Shown: positions 38,301 through 44,976, numbered from the stretch's first letter. The stretch is DNA of 64,000 nucleotides from Symbiodinium kawagutii (GCA_009767595.1 VSDK01021871.1:958693-1022692), one strand, 5' to 3'. Numbers and translations: made by a program. Notes: generated by a model not told the origin, from the letters alone.

Positions 38301-38394
38301 GGCGGATCATATCGCCCCTTGGCCCAGCGGCCCGTGTGACATGGGGGGAATCCATGGTGACGGGAGGTCACCGTGGTGCTGGGTTGATGATTGA
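18124..38394 (+). CDS. Gene span: renalase-like FAD-dependent oxidoreductase, 14 traced exons
   Basis: Split gene for a flavin-dependent amine-oxidase-like protein of the renalase/plant FAD oxidoreductase family. In order the exons give GGGVAGLACAKRL (dinucleotide-binding GxGxxG), EPGGRASSR (GGR motif), VVDHASQF (equivalent of DHGAQ), ERWVGIHGM, WVPPSNG, VIAHNGKCAERL (a hallmark of the plant-type branch), LLRTNF, LQLWGAALP, QIGIAGDWL (C-terminal FAD contact) and TIEAAWISGVRLADHI. Junction phases agree across the traced exons except between exons 9 and 10, where about 40-60 residues of the family are missing. The traced coding length is about 1.16 kb over 20.3 kb. The family probably oxidises a small reduced dinucleotide or amine substrate; the substrate cannot be read here. 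The N-terminus (possible plastid targeting) is unresolved. Family call is confident; exact ends are less so. Confidence 0.5.
18218..19339 (+). other. Intron 1 of the FAD oxidoreductase gene
   Basis: GC donor, AG acceptor, 1.1 kb. Holds TGGTTGATGATGG-rich sequence, a family B element and strings of AACCACTAGT near the 3' end. No coding sequence seen. Confidence 0.5.
18934..19037 (+). repeat. Family B MITE-like element
   Basis: CTGGTTGGCAGTTTGATTGAC at left; TTGGTTGACTTGCACATAT and GGTTCAACCACCAACCA at right. Confidence 0.5.
19340..19491 (+). CDS. FAD oxidoreductase exon 2: GGGVAGL and GGR motifs
   Basis: Encodes GGVAGLACAKRLRSHG followed by ATVFDTGKREPGGRASS. The acidic residue after the second strand (FDTG) and the GGR motif are expected for the FAD-binding domain. 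Acceptor GAAAG before GTGG; I chose a GC donor at 19,492 (phase 0) because it joins in frame to VVDHASQF. An alternative donor further on is possible, so the Gly/Leu-rich tail is uncertain. Confidence 0.5.
20127..20208 (+). CDS. FAD oxidoreductase exon 3: VVDHASQF
   Basis: Encodes VVDHASQFITATDPEFSD and then FIAESGARE. VVDHASQF matches the family's xFDHGAQxF motif at the active-site face. Acceptor GGCCAG|GTGG, GT donor at 20,209, phase 1. Confidence 0.5.
20621..20745 (+). repeat. Family D MITE-like element, best copy
   Basis: AGAGTGGTATCCCCCAATGGC at left, CCGGGGGGTACCACTCT at right are inverted ends; GTTCACTAGGGTAACTACCAG inside. Confidence 0.5.
21191..21238. other. Stem-loop
   Basis: CAAAACCAAAGTAGC at 21,191-21,205 and its exact reverse complement at 21,224-21,238, 18-base loop. 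GTTGGTGATTTGAAA occurs as a direct repeat on either side (near 21,161 and 21,245). Confidence 0.5.
21443..21522. repeat. Compound (CAT)n / (CAG)n array
   Basis: About 80 bp of CAT and CAG triplets, reading as poly-His/Gln forward; not assigned to a gene. Confidence 0.5.
21772..21876 (+). repeat. Family A MITE-like element
   Basis: GGTGCTTCTCAAAATAGGGG at left; right end TTCCCTATTTCAAGAATTAC is diverged. Confidence 0.5.
21930..23430. repeat. Minisatellite, 15-bp based with 60-bp higher-order unit
   Basis: About 1.5 kb built from (T)CTGACATTCTTTC-type 15-mers. Between about 22,381 and 23,100 a 60-bp unit is repeated some 12 times almost without change; the flanks are more diverged and partly duplicated (the GGCAGATC-containing segment appears at both ends). 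Long open frames exist on both strands only because the unit length is a multiple of three. Confidence 0.5.
23426..23795. repeat. 40-bp tandem array
   Basis: About nine copies of a 40-bp unit containing GTTGAGGTCCGGCAGCGCCC and AGTAGGCATACATGATCG, perfect in the centre with variant outer copies. It abuts the preceding minisatellite and is followed by a GGAGA tract to about 23,832. Confidence 0.5.
24346..24422 (+). CDS. FAD oxidoreductase exon 4
   Basis: Encodes GVARRFGQDGRFGKLTNDG and FSAVSDK. In homologues this place holds a short strand pair (W.G..G.L..G.F) just before the RWVG motif, and RFGQDGRFGKL fits. Acceptor CACCAG|GAGTC; GC donor at 24,423 (phase 0). The assignment rests on position, phase and weak similarity. 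The nested intronless gene starts 309 bp downstream. Confidence 0.5.
24664..24690 (+). promoter_or_regulatory. Possible relict spliced-leader sequence upstream of the nested gene
   Basis: GCCATTTTGG at 24,672-24,681, preceded by TCCGCAATC and followed by GTCCATG, resembles the core of the 21-nt dinoflagellate spliced leader (GCCATTTTGGCTCAAG). Ten core bases match exactly and the flanks are diverged. It sits 51 bp upstream of the ATG. A ten-base match can arise by chance in 64 kb, so this is suggestive only. Confidence 0.5.
24732..26384 (+). CDS. Intronless 550-aa multipass membrane protein with PAS-like region, nested in an intron
   Basis: A single uninterrupted ORF beginning at ATG 24,732; an in-frame TAG lies at 24,711-24,713, so the start cannot be much earlier. 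Hydrophobic segments at about residues 8-26, 79-99, 105-124, 134-153, 168-188 and 203-236 suggest about six membrane spans. Residues ~255-365 (LRGVCDGDLILDR, SNSNFLDLFLDSESR, a helix, then SDWCLLAMK) resemble a PAS-type sensor fold. Residues ~370-410 are Pro/Ser/Arg-rich and probably disordered. Residues ~411-530 may be a second, diverged PAS-like domain (DLSEIGLLVSDATGF). I recall intronless membrane-plus-PAS proteins as an expanded dinoflagellate family, but ligand and role are unknown. It lies whole inside intron 4 of the FAD oxidoreductase gene, same strand, 309 bp after exon 4 and 893 bp before exon 5. No introns and a possible spliced-leader remnant upstream suggest retroposition. Confidence 0.5.
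   Translation: MWYPADVGFLWIAFPLTGGALLVFAHLRATGAQPMCVNFHATLDLFTEKATKHVNRSPDFQRRFSGELLEARGVMLKSLFGVLIHFAFLLCLTMAWMFLQEPSFSSLCYFLASLFGYGWSFFAPEMAKTESQFCAVQALLICIQTLLVIGITQTRDLASFDVGEKIATINTVIFSLAFIDFKMTMPFYVCQSAVLTYCRWSLIGVAQITSFMIFVPLVSYAFVGAISALSVLYIHSSIAAKLDAGEVASLMLGFRQILRGVCDGDLILDRRTMTIVDDAICLERVLKSEGKLSNSNFLDLFLDSESRQTFSDFLQAEYPSQSSMPRGLRVSLQGARGPVSMDLFYTALPRLGASSDWCLLAMKEDPLEQLQTAPPEAPPNSAPERIRQQPDRILPERSGSRSSTSERVVAHDDLSEIGLLVSDATGFMDIEQVHLSFKRKSKVSNIESGMPTLRKFIRPADWDRIEQMFSIVTNLQPPDRHERCYFRRPTFFRVPGESRRYLCARHTSLRLADESPGRPTRHFWMHLGEFDLSKIHRLWEGQLENVEEEQ
26385..27277 (+). other. 3' flank of the nested gene within intron 4
   Basis: About 150 bp of unique, moderately GC-rich sequence (possible 3' UTR, with no obvious AATAAA), then TGGTTA-rich sequence and an ATC array at 27,131-27,169. 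Confidence 0.5.
27131..27169. repeat. (ATC)n microsatellite
   Basis: About 13 ATC triplets in the 3' part of FAD oxidoreductase intron 4. Confidence 0.5.
27278..27352 (+). CDS. FAD oxidoreductase exon 5: ERWVGIHGM
   Basis: Encodes VERWVGIHGMSGIVKSM and AEGLEVHQ, the family's (R/K)(Y/W)VGVxGM segment and following helix. Acceptor ACGCCAG|GTAGAAC. The donor is GA (GAGACC at 27,353), phase 0. In-frame sequence upstream of the acceptor is open, so a longer exon from about 27,243 is possible. Confidence 0.5.
27507..27604 (+). repeat. Family B MITE-like element
   Basis: CTAGTTGGTGGTTTGAATCA at left, GGGGTTGAAACCACCAACCAG at right. Confidence 0.5.
27817..27925 (-). repeat. Family A MITE-like element with C run
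   Basis: GGGGTTCTTCAAAATTGG, a run of C, then GATGATTTTGGGGATCCCC and TATGACTTGAGAAACAACC. Confidence 0.5.
28776..28850 (+). CDS. FAD oxidoreductase exon 6: WVPPSNG
   Basis: Encodes DVWVPPSNGLVADKEGHPW then SVVVPK, matching the WVsPPNG-type segment that precedes the AHNGKC motif in plant homologues. Acceptor GTAAG|GACG; GC donor at 28,851, phase 0. Confidence 0.5.
29083..29172 (+). CDS. FAD oxidoreductase exon 7: VIAHNGKCAERL
   Basis: Encodes ARKTWNFQAAVIAHNGKC and AERLTSSTPAKE. The AHNGKCA(D/E/N)RL string is the most diagnostic motif in the gene. Acceptor GTGCCAG|GCAC; GT donor at 29,173, phase 0. Confidence 0.5.
29694..29764 (+). CDS. FAD oxidoreductase exon 8: LLRTNF
   Basis: Encodes VHALLRTNFAASLPSHL then ASVADRV, continuing the homologous STPA-EVHxLLRxxF segment. 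Acceptor GTTAG|GTGC. The 3' end is uncertain; a GA donor at 29,765 gives phase 2, which matches exon 9. Confidence 0.5.
29815..30418. repeat. 600-bp (GAT)n array
   Basis: Nearly pure ATG/GAT triplets with scattered GGT, GAC and CTT variants, in FAD oxidoreductase intron 8. Open in several frames but not coding. Confidence 0.5.
30674..30790 (-). repeat. Family A MITE-like element
   Basis: GTCTGAAGCCATAGGGGACCC at left is diverged; GATTTGGGGGGTGCCCC then TTTTGAGAAACACC at right. Confidence 0.5.
30977..31080 (+). repeat. Family A MITE-like element
   Basis: Left GTCATAGGAGACCCCCAG; right GGGGGGTCCACTATTTTTTG then AGAAACCCCC; internal GTAATAAACTAATCATG. Confidence 0.5.
31172..31273 (-). repeat. 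Family A MITE-like element
   Basis: GTGGTTTCTAAACCCATAAGG at left; GATTTGGGGGGTACCCG and TATTTTGAGATACC at right. Confidence 0.5.
31518..31603 (+). repeat. Family B MITE-like element, short copy
   Basis: CTGGTTGGTGGTTTTACC at left, GGTGGTTCAACCACCAACCAG at right; 86 bp. Confidence 0.5.
31697..31739 (+). CDS. FAD oxidoreductase exon 9 (tentative)
   Basis: Encodes GRFTLNQIYSLIFE, resembling the family's (M)xLNSxYxLxF strand. The acceptor GGGAAG|T breaks the AG|G rule seen elsewhere, so the boundary is tentative; phase agrees with a GA donor on exon 8. Homologues have about 40-60 further residues (a W-containing segment) before exon 10 that I could not place with confidence. Confidence 0.5.
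31782..32039 (+). repeat. Family D compound element
   Basis: Two copies fused: AGGGTGGTCCCCCCCAGTGG at left, GCTGCTAA..GCAGGTTAG present twice, CCAGGGGGGCACCACTCTG at right. It begins about 40 bp after FAD oxidoreductase exon 9. Confidence 0.5.
32271..32330 (+). CDS. Possible extra exon of the FAD oxidoreductase
   Basis: Readable as KVDGIFCAGQNAANSVE, which could correspond to the missing (F)DGAF(V)xG..xxSW segment between exons 9 and 10. Splice sites are poor and the match is weak. A (TTG) array starts right after it. Confidence 0.5.
32333..32384. repeat. (TTG)n microsatellite
   Basis: About 17 perfect TTG triplets. Confidence 0.5.
32890..33061 (+). CDS. Exon-like or small nested ORF, unrecognised
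   Basis: Open forward frame reading NDLGKLLNLSEAWCTMDD, MTTLRRWLSSNTGKLQQK and AEHEVGDVEMKLR, ending at a consensus donor GTGAGC at 33,062. It lies in the long intron between FAD oxidoreductase exons 9 and 10 but does not resemble that family. Confidence 0.5.
33777..33879 (+). repeat. Family B MITE-like element
   Basis: TTGGTTGCTGGTTTGATTGAC at left, GGGTTGAAACCACCAACCAG at right. Confidence 0.5.
34166..34269 (-). repeat. Family A MITE-like element
   Basis: GGTTGTTTTTCAAAATAGG at left; GATCTGGGGGTACCCC and TATGACCTCAGAAACCACC at right. Confidence 0.5.
34691..34822 (+). repeat. Family D MITE-like element
   Basis: ATGATACTCCCCAATGCCTGC at left, CTAACCAGGGGAGACC at right; GGTGGCGAATCTAAACCAACG inside. 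Confidence 0.5.
35114..35155 (+). CDS. FAD oxidoreductase exon 10: APQEFLEG
   Basis: A 42-bp exon encoding APQEFLEGTAKEAE, corresponding to the (V/A)PQExIPxxTAEx segment of homologues. Acceptor TTGGAG|GCCC, GT donor at 35,156, phase 0 at both ends. Confidence 0.5.
35490..35561 (+). CDS. FAD oxidoreductase exon 11
   Basis: Encodes VVELMLSAVEKAVALAPGT then LGMRQ, an amphipathic helix where homologues have (V)xxxMLxAxExAL. Acceptor GCGTAG|GTGG and GT donor at 35,562, both phase 0, so it joins exon 10 cleanly. Confidence 0.5.
36006..36110 (+). repeat. Family B MITE-like element
   Basis: GGCTGGTGGTTTCAAACATG at left, GGTGGTTCAACCACCGACC at right; lies 110 bp upstream of FAD oxidoreductase exon 12. 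Confidence 0.5.
36221..36275 (+). CDS. FAD oxidoreductase exon 12: LQLWGAALP
   Basis: Encodes TGAVTNRKLQLWGAALPI. LQLWGAALP is a strong family motif. The GT donor (36,276, phase 1) joins exon 13 in frame. The acceptor is less clear: GGTGAG|ACGG is in phase with exon 11, but an exon starting at 36,206 after CTCCAG is also open. Confidence 0.5.
37009..37043. other. Assembly gap (35 N)
   Basis: Run of N inside the intron between FAD oxidoreductase exons 12 and 13. True length unknown. Confidence 0.5.
37243..37305 (+). CDS. FAD oxidoreductase exon 13: FVWSAEHQIGIAG
   Basis: Encodes WASADAVDFVWSAEHQIGIA. This aligns with the (C)IFDxxxRxGICGDWL segment that contacts FAD. Acceptor CCCTCAG|GCTG; GC donor at 37,306. 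The six bases CAGGCG are identical at both ends of the following intron. An assembly gap of 35 N lies 200 bp upstream, in the preceding intron. Confidence 0.5.
37358..37478 (+). repeat. Family C MITE-like element
   Basis: GACTATGGGTCAATATT at left, GGGTTTTGACCCAGACC at right; starts 52 bp after FAD oxidoreductase exon 13. Confidence 0.5.
38074..38151 (-). repeat. Family C fragment, inverted
   Basis: TTAACCATTGTTTTCCCTA then GTTAATATTGGCTCATAGCC; part of the element on the minus strand, 80 bp before the last FAD oxidoreductase exon. Confidence 0.5.
38231..38394 (+). CDS. FAD oxidoreductase last exon: GDWL to stop
   Basis: Begins by completing the glycine of GDWL, then encodes TIEAAWISGVRLADHI, matching the family's C-terminal xLExAxLSGxxLAxxI helix that closes over FAD. 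It reads on through APWPSGPCDMGG to a TGA at 38,392-38,394. The end is close to the family C-terminus, so this is probably the true stop; an earlier GT donor in the tail cannot be excluded. Confidence 0.5.
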
Positions 38395-38828
38395 TGATGG
38401 CTGAGATATGCTAATGTGATGGTTAATATGATGGTGAATTGACGCCTAATATGATGGTTGATATGATCATGAGTTGATGATTTTTATGATGGTTGATTTG
38501 ATGGTGTATTATGGTTGATGGGGGTTGATAAGCCATGGTGAATGGTGAAAGATGCTGAAAAGGTCACGGCCAAAACACAATTGTGAATGATTAGTTTTCA
38601 GCTGGGGCATGCGCAGCGAAGCGCAGTTGGGTGTCAACCAGCTGGTTCCACTCCCTCAATTCATCAGCTGGTTCTTAGAGCTGGGTTCTACCGAGAAGTG
38701 GTGATTCATCCGGGTGGATACTAGGTCTAAGGTTGGCAGTTGACTGTTAGAGAGTGGTTGTGAATGATCAACTACTGGTGAATTACAGTGACATGAATGC
38801 TTCCTGGATTTTAATGGTGGTATGGCTG

Positions 38829-38950
38829 GATGTGCAGCCGGGGTTAGTTCATCCTAGTTATGAACCCTATCAGGTAGCTATGCACGCCTGTATGACTTAA
38901 CCATTGTCACTTAATTACCGGTCACTAACTGGGCATGCACATCCCAGTAG
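38829..38950 (+). repeat. Family F MITE-like element
   Basis: GGATGTGCAGCCGGGGTTAG at left, ACTAACTGGGCATGCACATCC at right are imperfect inverted ends. Confidence 0.5.
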
Positions 38951-39656
38951 CCGTGGTTAAGAAAAAACGCTAAGCATTGTAGAGTTGGGTGGTCCTGTGT
39001 AGAGCTATGATCATCGTCATGCATGGCCAGCTGGAGGCTGGTCACTCCGCAGATGATGCTGGCGTGGAACTAGGCGGCTGATGGCATGGCTGTGAGGAGT
39101 GCTGTGGCCATACCAAGATATCCTTCCACCTGGTGGACATTTGCACCTGACTGGCTGGAGAATCACAATATTTTGTTGCTGGAAACCTGTAGAAAACCAT
39201 CCGCAAAGAGTCCTGATTTTCCATTGCCTGGTTGAGGGTAGCAAGCAGGTACCTAATCTTATTGGTGACATGCTATGACACCTCGGGGCAGTCTAATGTT
39301 CAACCATCATCGCTTGATTGACGCGCAGAGGCCCAACATAGTACCGCATTTCGTACACTGAAGAGTGACACTGGTTCTTGGCCACAAGAATCAACCAGAA
39401 TCTGTAGCATCATGATTCATGATAGCTGTACCACCCATACCCTTTTACCATTTTGTATATAATGGTTCCAAATCAGCCGGCCTTAAACAACGGCACATGG
39501 CCCTGCAACCAACGTGACGCCGATCCAGGAACTATCTTTGTTTGCTCCAGGGAAGCCATTTTATCGCTCAGCCATCAGCGGAGGTGACTTAATAGTTGTC
39601 ATGAACGCGTAGTGCTTGAGCTCAATGAGCGCTTAAATGATATCATTTGGTTGGTG

Positions 39657-39738
39657 GTTTGGAACATGTTCTTTGCTTCCTATTAATCATTAAGAAATGG
39701 TTGGCTGACTAATGTTATGGTTCAAAACACCAACCAGT
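39657..39738 (+). repeat. Family B MITE-like element
   Basis: TTTGGTTGGTGGTTTGGAAC at left, GTTCAAAACACCAACCAG at right. Confidence 0.5.
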
Positions 39739-40238
39739 AATGAATGAACTGTTTCTAAGCTTTGTGGCTTTCATGATCAGGGTGAGTGGCACCTGAATAA
39801 AACCCAAATGATTCTGCTTGGACGGCTACTGCGGAACTGATGTTGCCCCTAAGGGTTGGTTGAGACAACCTGTTGCCGCTGGTTATATCGCTGGTGAAAA
39901 GCAGCCGTTGTGATGCAGGATTTTTGGGTCGACTCTTGTTATTTTGTGGGATTTTGTTGTCGGATAATGCGAATCCTCAGATTTAGATACTCCGGAACAT
40001 CAGCAGGATCGCTGGGTTCTGATTAAGGCCTATGTTTTCGCCGTAGGTGGTTTCGTTGGTGGGTTTATTCACGGAGGTCAAGCATCATTAACCCTTGCTA
40101 AAGATCATTAGCTAGTAGGAACACTCATTGAATCATCATTTGTTTTGGATTTGTTGGAATTCCTGATTTTTTAGTCTTGGTTGGCCGATCATCGTTCATC
40201 ATTGACTAGCCACCGGGATTAGATGGGTTTACCATGTG

Positions 40239-40340
40239 TTGGTTTCTTTGGATTGTGGTACCCCTGAATCATCCATCATATAAACATTTTTTTGTAATAA
40301 ACCACCCATAACTTTGGGGGTTCTCTATAATGAGAACCCC
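40239..40340 (+). repeat. Family A MITE-like element, degenerate
   Basis: TTGGTTTCTTTGGATTGTGG, GAATCATCCATCATATAAAC, then GGGGGTTCTCTATAATGAG. Confidence 0.5.
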
Positions 40341-40923
40341 GCGTATGGTAGTTGTTGAATCACTCTTGTTGGTGATGATCCCTTATTATTGCACATTGTT
40401 AAGCTAGCTAATCCACATATACTCCACCTAATATCATTGACATAATGAAACCTGGTTGTTCACAACTTATTTGTCCATTTACTAGATCATTAAACGATCA
40501 GATTTGCCATTCATATGCCCGCGAAAAATCCACCCAAGATCCACCCTTAAAAAATCCACCCAAGATCCACCTAAGATACCAACAATACGCCAGTGTACTT
40601 GGTTGTTATGATTGGTCAAGCGTCAATGTTATCATTAGTAAACGTAATTTACCATGTTTACCATCAATATGCCCACTAAAAATCCACCAAACATCGACAA
40701 TCCACCCAGTCAATCCACCCAACATCCACCCAACATCCATCGACAAACCACCTCTAGTTACCTAGTTAATCCACCTAGTTAATCCACCTGACATCCACTT
40801 ACTTAATCCACCCAAAATCCTCCAAAAATCCACCTTACATCCACGAACATCCACCTAAGATCCACCCAAGATCCACCTAAGATCACCACCATCAGCCACC
40901 AACCTCCACCGCTGTCTGTGGAG

Positions 40924-40988
40924 GCGAGTCGGGCGGTGCCTTCGTCCCGGTGAACGCCGACTTCGGCAGCAGCGGCAGCGATGCAGCG
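40924..40988 (+). CDS. Exon-like segment, Gly/Ser/Ala-rich
   Basis: Reads GESGGAFVPVNADFGSSG then SDAAA, with strong GC3, an acceptor GTGGAG|GCGA and a GC donor at 40,989. It lies in the presumed intergenic region; could be an upstream exon of the helicase gene or a separate gene. Confidence 0.5.
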
Positions 40989-41163
40989 GCGCCTTGGTGA
41001 AACGGAGACGTGACGCGGAACCAGTGGGGAAGCAGAGTCAATGGTAGAACCAGTTTTACCCAATGGTGTATCACTAGCTGGTTAATGATCATGGTTAACT
41101 AGCTGGTTTAGCTGGTTAATGATAGGGGATAACAACTAGCGACTATAGGGGATATGCCAGCTA

Positions 41164-41287
41164 TATATGGCTATGGGTCAATATTGATCAACCAACGTTC
41201 ATGGGGGATTTCCACCAACAAAACAAGGGAAAACAATGGTTAATGGTGGGGAACCAGGGGTACGGGGTTTTGAGCCACAGCCATATT
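41164..41287 (+). repeat. Family C MITE-like element, best copy
   Basis: TATATGGCTATGGGTCAATAT at left, GGTTTTGAGCCACAGCCATAT at right; 124 bp. Confidence 0.5.
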
Positions 41288-42117
41288 ATAGAATCTATAA
41301 TCTATAATCTATAACCAGTTGGTATAGATTTGATATACCATAATATAGTTCTATAACCAGTTGTGTCATTAGATTTATTAAGTTATAGAACTATATTGTG
41401 GTATAATTGTATGATGGTGTATAATCATACCATTATGAATGATCAGATTCATGATACCCATGGTGTAATGGTATAATGGTATCCATTCCAGTCTGAGCTA
41501 TTAGCTTCATTAGTTCATTATACCATTATACCATCAATCAGAGTCAATGGTAGGCAGATCCAATGGAAGCTTCCTGTGACACACCACTAGTTGCTTACCA
41601 GTTGATTAACTGAATTAATTAATCAGAGAACTAATACCATCATTAAATAATCAACCCATGGTTTAATGGTATAACCATGGTGATTATACCTTGACTTGGA
41701 ACGCATGAGAGTCAAGGTCGAGGTTCTAGTCAAGGTAGGCTAAGGACATCTGACTACCATGGTTCTAGGTGGTGATTACCCATGGCTACTACCATTGGCT
41801 AACTACCCATGGTTCTAGGTGGAAAAGTGAAGGTAGGCCAACTACCATGGTTCTGATCTGTAGATAGGTGTAGTACATTGTAAGCACCCATGTACAGAGT
41901 GGTTTCCCCCTGCTGACTTAGGGTAGTTCAGTAACGACCAGTTTTAGAGCTGAGGTGAATGATTTAGCCAAGAATTAATGAAGGCGACTAGTTAGGCCTG
42001 GTTCTTGGTAGTATCATTCGAAAATGCTCTAACCTCTGATTGCTAGATGATTTATCCATGGGGTAATCAACTGGTAGTAATCCCTTTGCTTCCACAGAGT
42101 GGGACCCTTCGTTCCCC

Positions 42118-42230
42118 ACATGTGCGACACCGATCCGGCTGTAGGCGTGGGTGGATCCGGCAAGCCCGAGAGGAGGCGGCAAAGGCAAGGGACGAAAGGC
42201 GGGGTCGAGTGAGGCCCTCGTGACCTGGGG
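42118..42230 (+). CDS. Exon-like segment, Gly/Lys/Arg-rich
   Basis: Two forward frames are open: DTDPAVGVGGSGKPERRR and VDPASPRGGGKGKGRKAG. Both are basic and glycine-rich like RNA-binding tails. Shares the 12-mer GGATCCGGCAAG with the segment at 43.8 kb. Confidence 0.5.
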
Positions 42231-42291
42231 AGCAAGGAATCAAGGAACCAAGCACCCAACCAAGTAGATATGAGATGACTAACTGGTTGGT

Positions 42292-42383
42292 GGTTTGATT
42301 GTCATTTTTTTATTTTCACTGGTAATCATTAACAAATTTTTGGTTGACTAATATGTTTCATAGGAATCAAGGAACCAACCACC
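42292..42383 (+). repeat. Family B MITE-like element
   Basis: AACTGGTTGGTGGTTTGATTG at left; right end AAGGAACCAACCACC diverged. Confidence 0.5.
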
Positions 42384-42451
42384 CTATATGAACAGGTATC
42401 TTATATTGAGGGTAAACTCATCTAACTCATGGTCAATTCGATTTGCTGACT

Positions 42452-42550
42452 TGGTGGTTTTTCAAAATAGGGATACCCCCAGATCCTTGAAAAACCCTCA
42501 TTACTAGTAGTAACCTACATTTGTGGGAAGTTCCCTATTTTGAGAACCCC
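42452..42550 (+). repeat. Family A MITE-like element
   Basis: TGGTGGTTTTTCAAAATAGG at left, TTCCCTATTTTGAGAACCCC at right. Confidence 0.5.
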
Positions 42551-42763
42551 GCGTGCAACCAGGTAGATGTGACTAATGGTCATCTAAGTAATATTAACGG
42601 GTATCCAACTAATTTACCTGGTTATCTAATCATGACTAATGGTTTACACCAAATTCGTATATAACCACCTATAGTAATGGTAAACCCATCTAACTAATGG
42701 TTGGTTTGATTTGCTGATTAATGGATAGCAACGGTTGAAAATACGATAGTAGGGGATATGCTA

Positions 42764-42900
42764 TAATTCGATGAGAATGGCAATTTTGGTCAAGGCTTTA
42801 TCCATCAATTTTATGAGGGATAATAACCAACAAAAAGAGCGAATACATCGGTAAATGATGGTACACAAGGGGTATGCGGTTTTTGACTCATAGCCATATA
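42764..42900 (+). repeat. Family C MITE-like element, diverged
   Basis: GAGGGATAATAACCAACAAA inside, GGTTTTTGACTCATAGCCATA at right; left end degraded. Confidence 0.5.
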
Positions 42901-43210
42901 ACTATTATGTAACGATAGTATAGCTTGTTATGATTATGGCCAACTTAGTGAAACCTATATGAGGATAAATAACCATAAAACTTGATATAGCCAGCCACCA
43001 AGGAGCCAACCAGTGGTTAGCAATAGTATAGCAGTAGTTCTTCTTACCCATGATCACACAGTATTGAACATCATGGGTAACCACTAGAACATCACGGGTA
43101 ACCACCAGATGTTGATCTAGTTAACATGTGCATGTTTCTAGAATATGAGTGATTCAACCAAGCCTTGTGACCCTTCTTGTTCTTACTGAGTGGGTGAGTC
43201 ATTTGTATGA

Positions 43211-43335
43211 TTGGTACCCCCCAGTGGCTGCAAGCTTAGGTTAGTTCACTAGGGTAACTGCCAGTTACAGAAGATGTAACTATACTGAATGGTAGCGAAT
43301 CGAAACCAACTTTCAACCAGGGGAGTATCACTCTA
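43211..43335 (+). repeat. Family D MITE-like element
   Basis: TTGGTACCCCCCAGTGGCTGC at left, CAACCAGGGGAGTATCACTCT at right. Confidence 0.5.
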
Positions 43336-43459
43336 TAACACCTATCCCAAACCTGGGGAGACGAACATCAAAACAAATACTATATGTTCATTTGGGGGAT
43401 TGAACATTTGGGGGATTCTGCCCTTTTTGTTGGGATGGCTGGTTAAGGCCCATGGCCGC

Positions 43460-43560
43460 GGCGTTTCTCAAACTAGGGGACCCCAAAAAAGGATGGTTTA
43501 TTACTAAAAATGGATCATATGGGATGATTTGGAAGTACCCCTATGACTCAAGAAACACCA
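43460..43560 (-). repeat. Family A MITE-like element
   Basis: GCGTTTCTCAAACTAGGGGAC at left; GATGATTTGGAAGTACCCC and TATGACTCAAGAAACACC at right. Confidence 0.5.
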
Positions 43561-43796
43561 TATAGTTGTTGTTTAACCACTCTTGTTGGTGATTATCCCT
43601 CATTACTACCCATACTTATACAACCATGGAAAATAATAACTTCTTGATACATCTTGCGTCAATCGTTGCTATATCCTCTATTATTTTTGCTTATCAACCC
43701 CAGTTTGATCAACCATTATCAATGATTAGAAGCCCTATGTGACCAGAAGAAACCACCATATTGGTCTTACACATCGTCGTCTCATTCTTAACCATC

Positions 43797-43866
43797 AACT
43801 CCTGAGCCTCGCCTCGAAACTCCAAGCGTGGCAGGGATCCGGCAAGTGGAAGGGTAAAGGCCGCGG
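43797..43866 (+). CDS. Exon-like segment, possible upstream helicase exon
   Basis: Reads QLLSLASKLQAWQGSGKW then KGKGR with a GC donor in phase 1. That phase would join in frame across the acceptor before the helicase ATG to give GRAMMQFPGG. So the helicase could start upstream and the 45,151 methionine be internal. Inference from phase only. Confidence 0.5.
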
Positions 43867-44619
43867 CTAGCGGTGGATGAGTTGTACATAGCGTTGACCA
43901 TGGAGCCAGGTGGCACGAGCCGGCGTGTGGAAAACCCATCTGCTGGTGTGGAGTGTTGGTCTTGAAACTTCTGGGTGGATGAGTTTTTTGCAAATTGCGG
44001 AATAAGTGTTGGTCCAGCAGGAAACCTTAAACCCTAAACAGTGTTGCTGTTTCAAATTGCGATTGGTATTTGTAACTCGTGGATTTGGAATTAGCTTGGG
44101 GCAAAGGAACATGGATGTGGAGACCCACATAGAACCATCATGATATTAATGTTGTTCAGCATTGTTTGTTCAGAAGAGACCTATGCAAAATTAGGTGTTT
44201 CTTCACATTGACATGTTATCTGGTCCTAGGGTGTTACTTCGGAATTTTCGGAACTTGCACCATGTATCGTTGGTTTCGCTCATGAACTGCATACTGCACA
44301 CATGGATTACACAAGTTTTTTTTCCAGAACCTGAGTTCATCGAAGCTCGGGTTGATGGTCAAAGGTGGTGGTCAATCACAGATAGCTACTAGGTTTGACT
44401 CAGAATGGTTCCCAACCCGAAATTGTCTCCCAAAAATATAGATTATATACCATCATTGGCTATTTTTGGTTGATATCTATAGGAAATTATACACCAACAG
44501 ATCCCAACCTAATACTAGCCATGATTGATCAGGTGATCAACATCCCGATACAAATCAGATCAACCAATAATTTCCCATCATTCGAATCATCACAAAACCC
44601 AACGCAACAATGGGAGAAC

Positions 44620-44976
44620 TCAGCGCGACTTGATGAATGAGTTGGCTGTTTGAGAGAGATGAATCACGTGATCTATCCAGGTGTTGGCTGACTGGGTTTC
44701 ATAAACCGGGATTGTGTGAACACAAAGAATCTCCATGATGACACACCCTGAATGCCTCCCATTCCATGATCTCAGCAGCGTTTTTTGGGTGATGAGTGGC
44801 CCAACGAGAGGGGATCGAGCAAAGGTGATCTTGGCAGAGTAGTTTGCAATATGTTCTCCTCGAACCTGCAGAAGGAGTGCACTTTTGGAAGTACACTGGT
44901 CAACTTTTCCGTGCAAGAGAACTGCCTTCGTGCGTTCAGAGGACTGCAAGGTCTTTTCCCATAAATCAATAGCCAT
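44620..44976 (-). CDS. Open 118-codon stretch, unrecognised
   Basis: The minus strand reads MAIDLWEKTLQSSERTKA and continues without a stop through VDQCTSKSALLLQVRGEH to the end. Non-repetitive sequence directly upstream of the helicase. Could be a divergent gene, a retro-fragment or chance; its start codon overlaps the spliced-leader-like site. Confidence 0.5.
   Translation of the reverse strand: MAIDLWEKTLQSSERTKAVLLHGKVDQCTSKSALLLQVRGEHIANYSAKITFARSPLVGPLITQKTLLRSWNGRHSGCVIMEILCVHTIPVYETQSANTWIDHVIHLSQTANSFIKSR

Noticed and set aside
39546-39570. Third spliced-leader-like site (AAGCCATTTTATCGCTCAG)
   Set aside because: Needs a two-base insertion and mismatches, and no gene start follows it.
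40500-40900. Possible protein from the ATCCACC-rich stretch
   Set aside because: Low-complexity tandem words (ATCCACCCAAG); readings are repeats of Ile/His/Pro with no domain.
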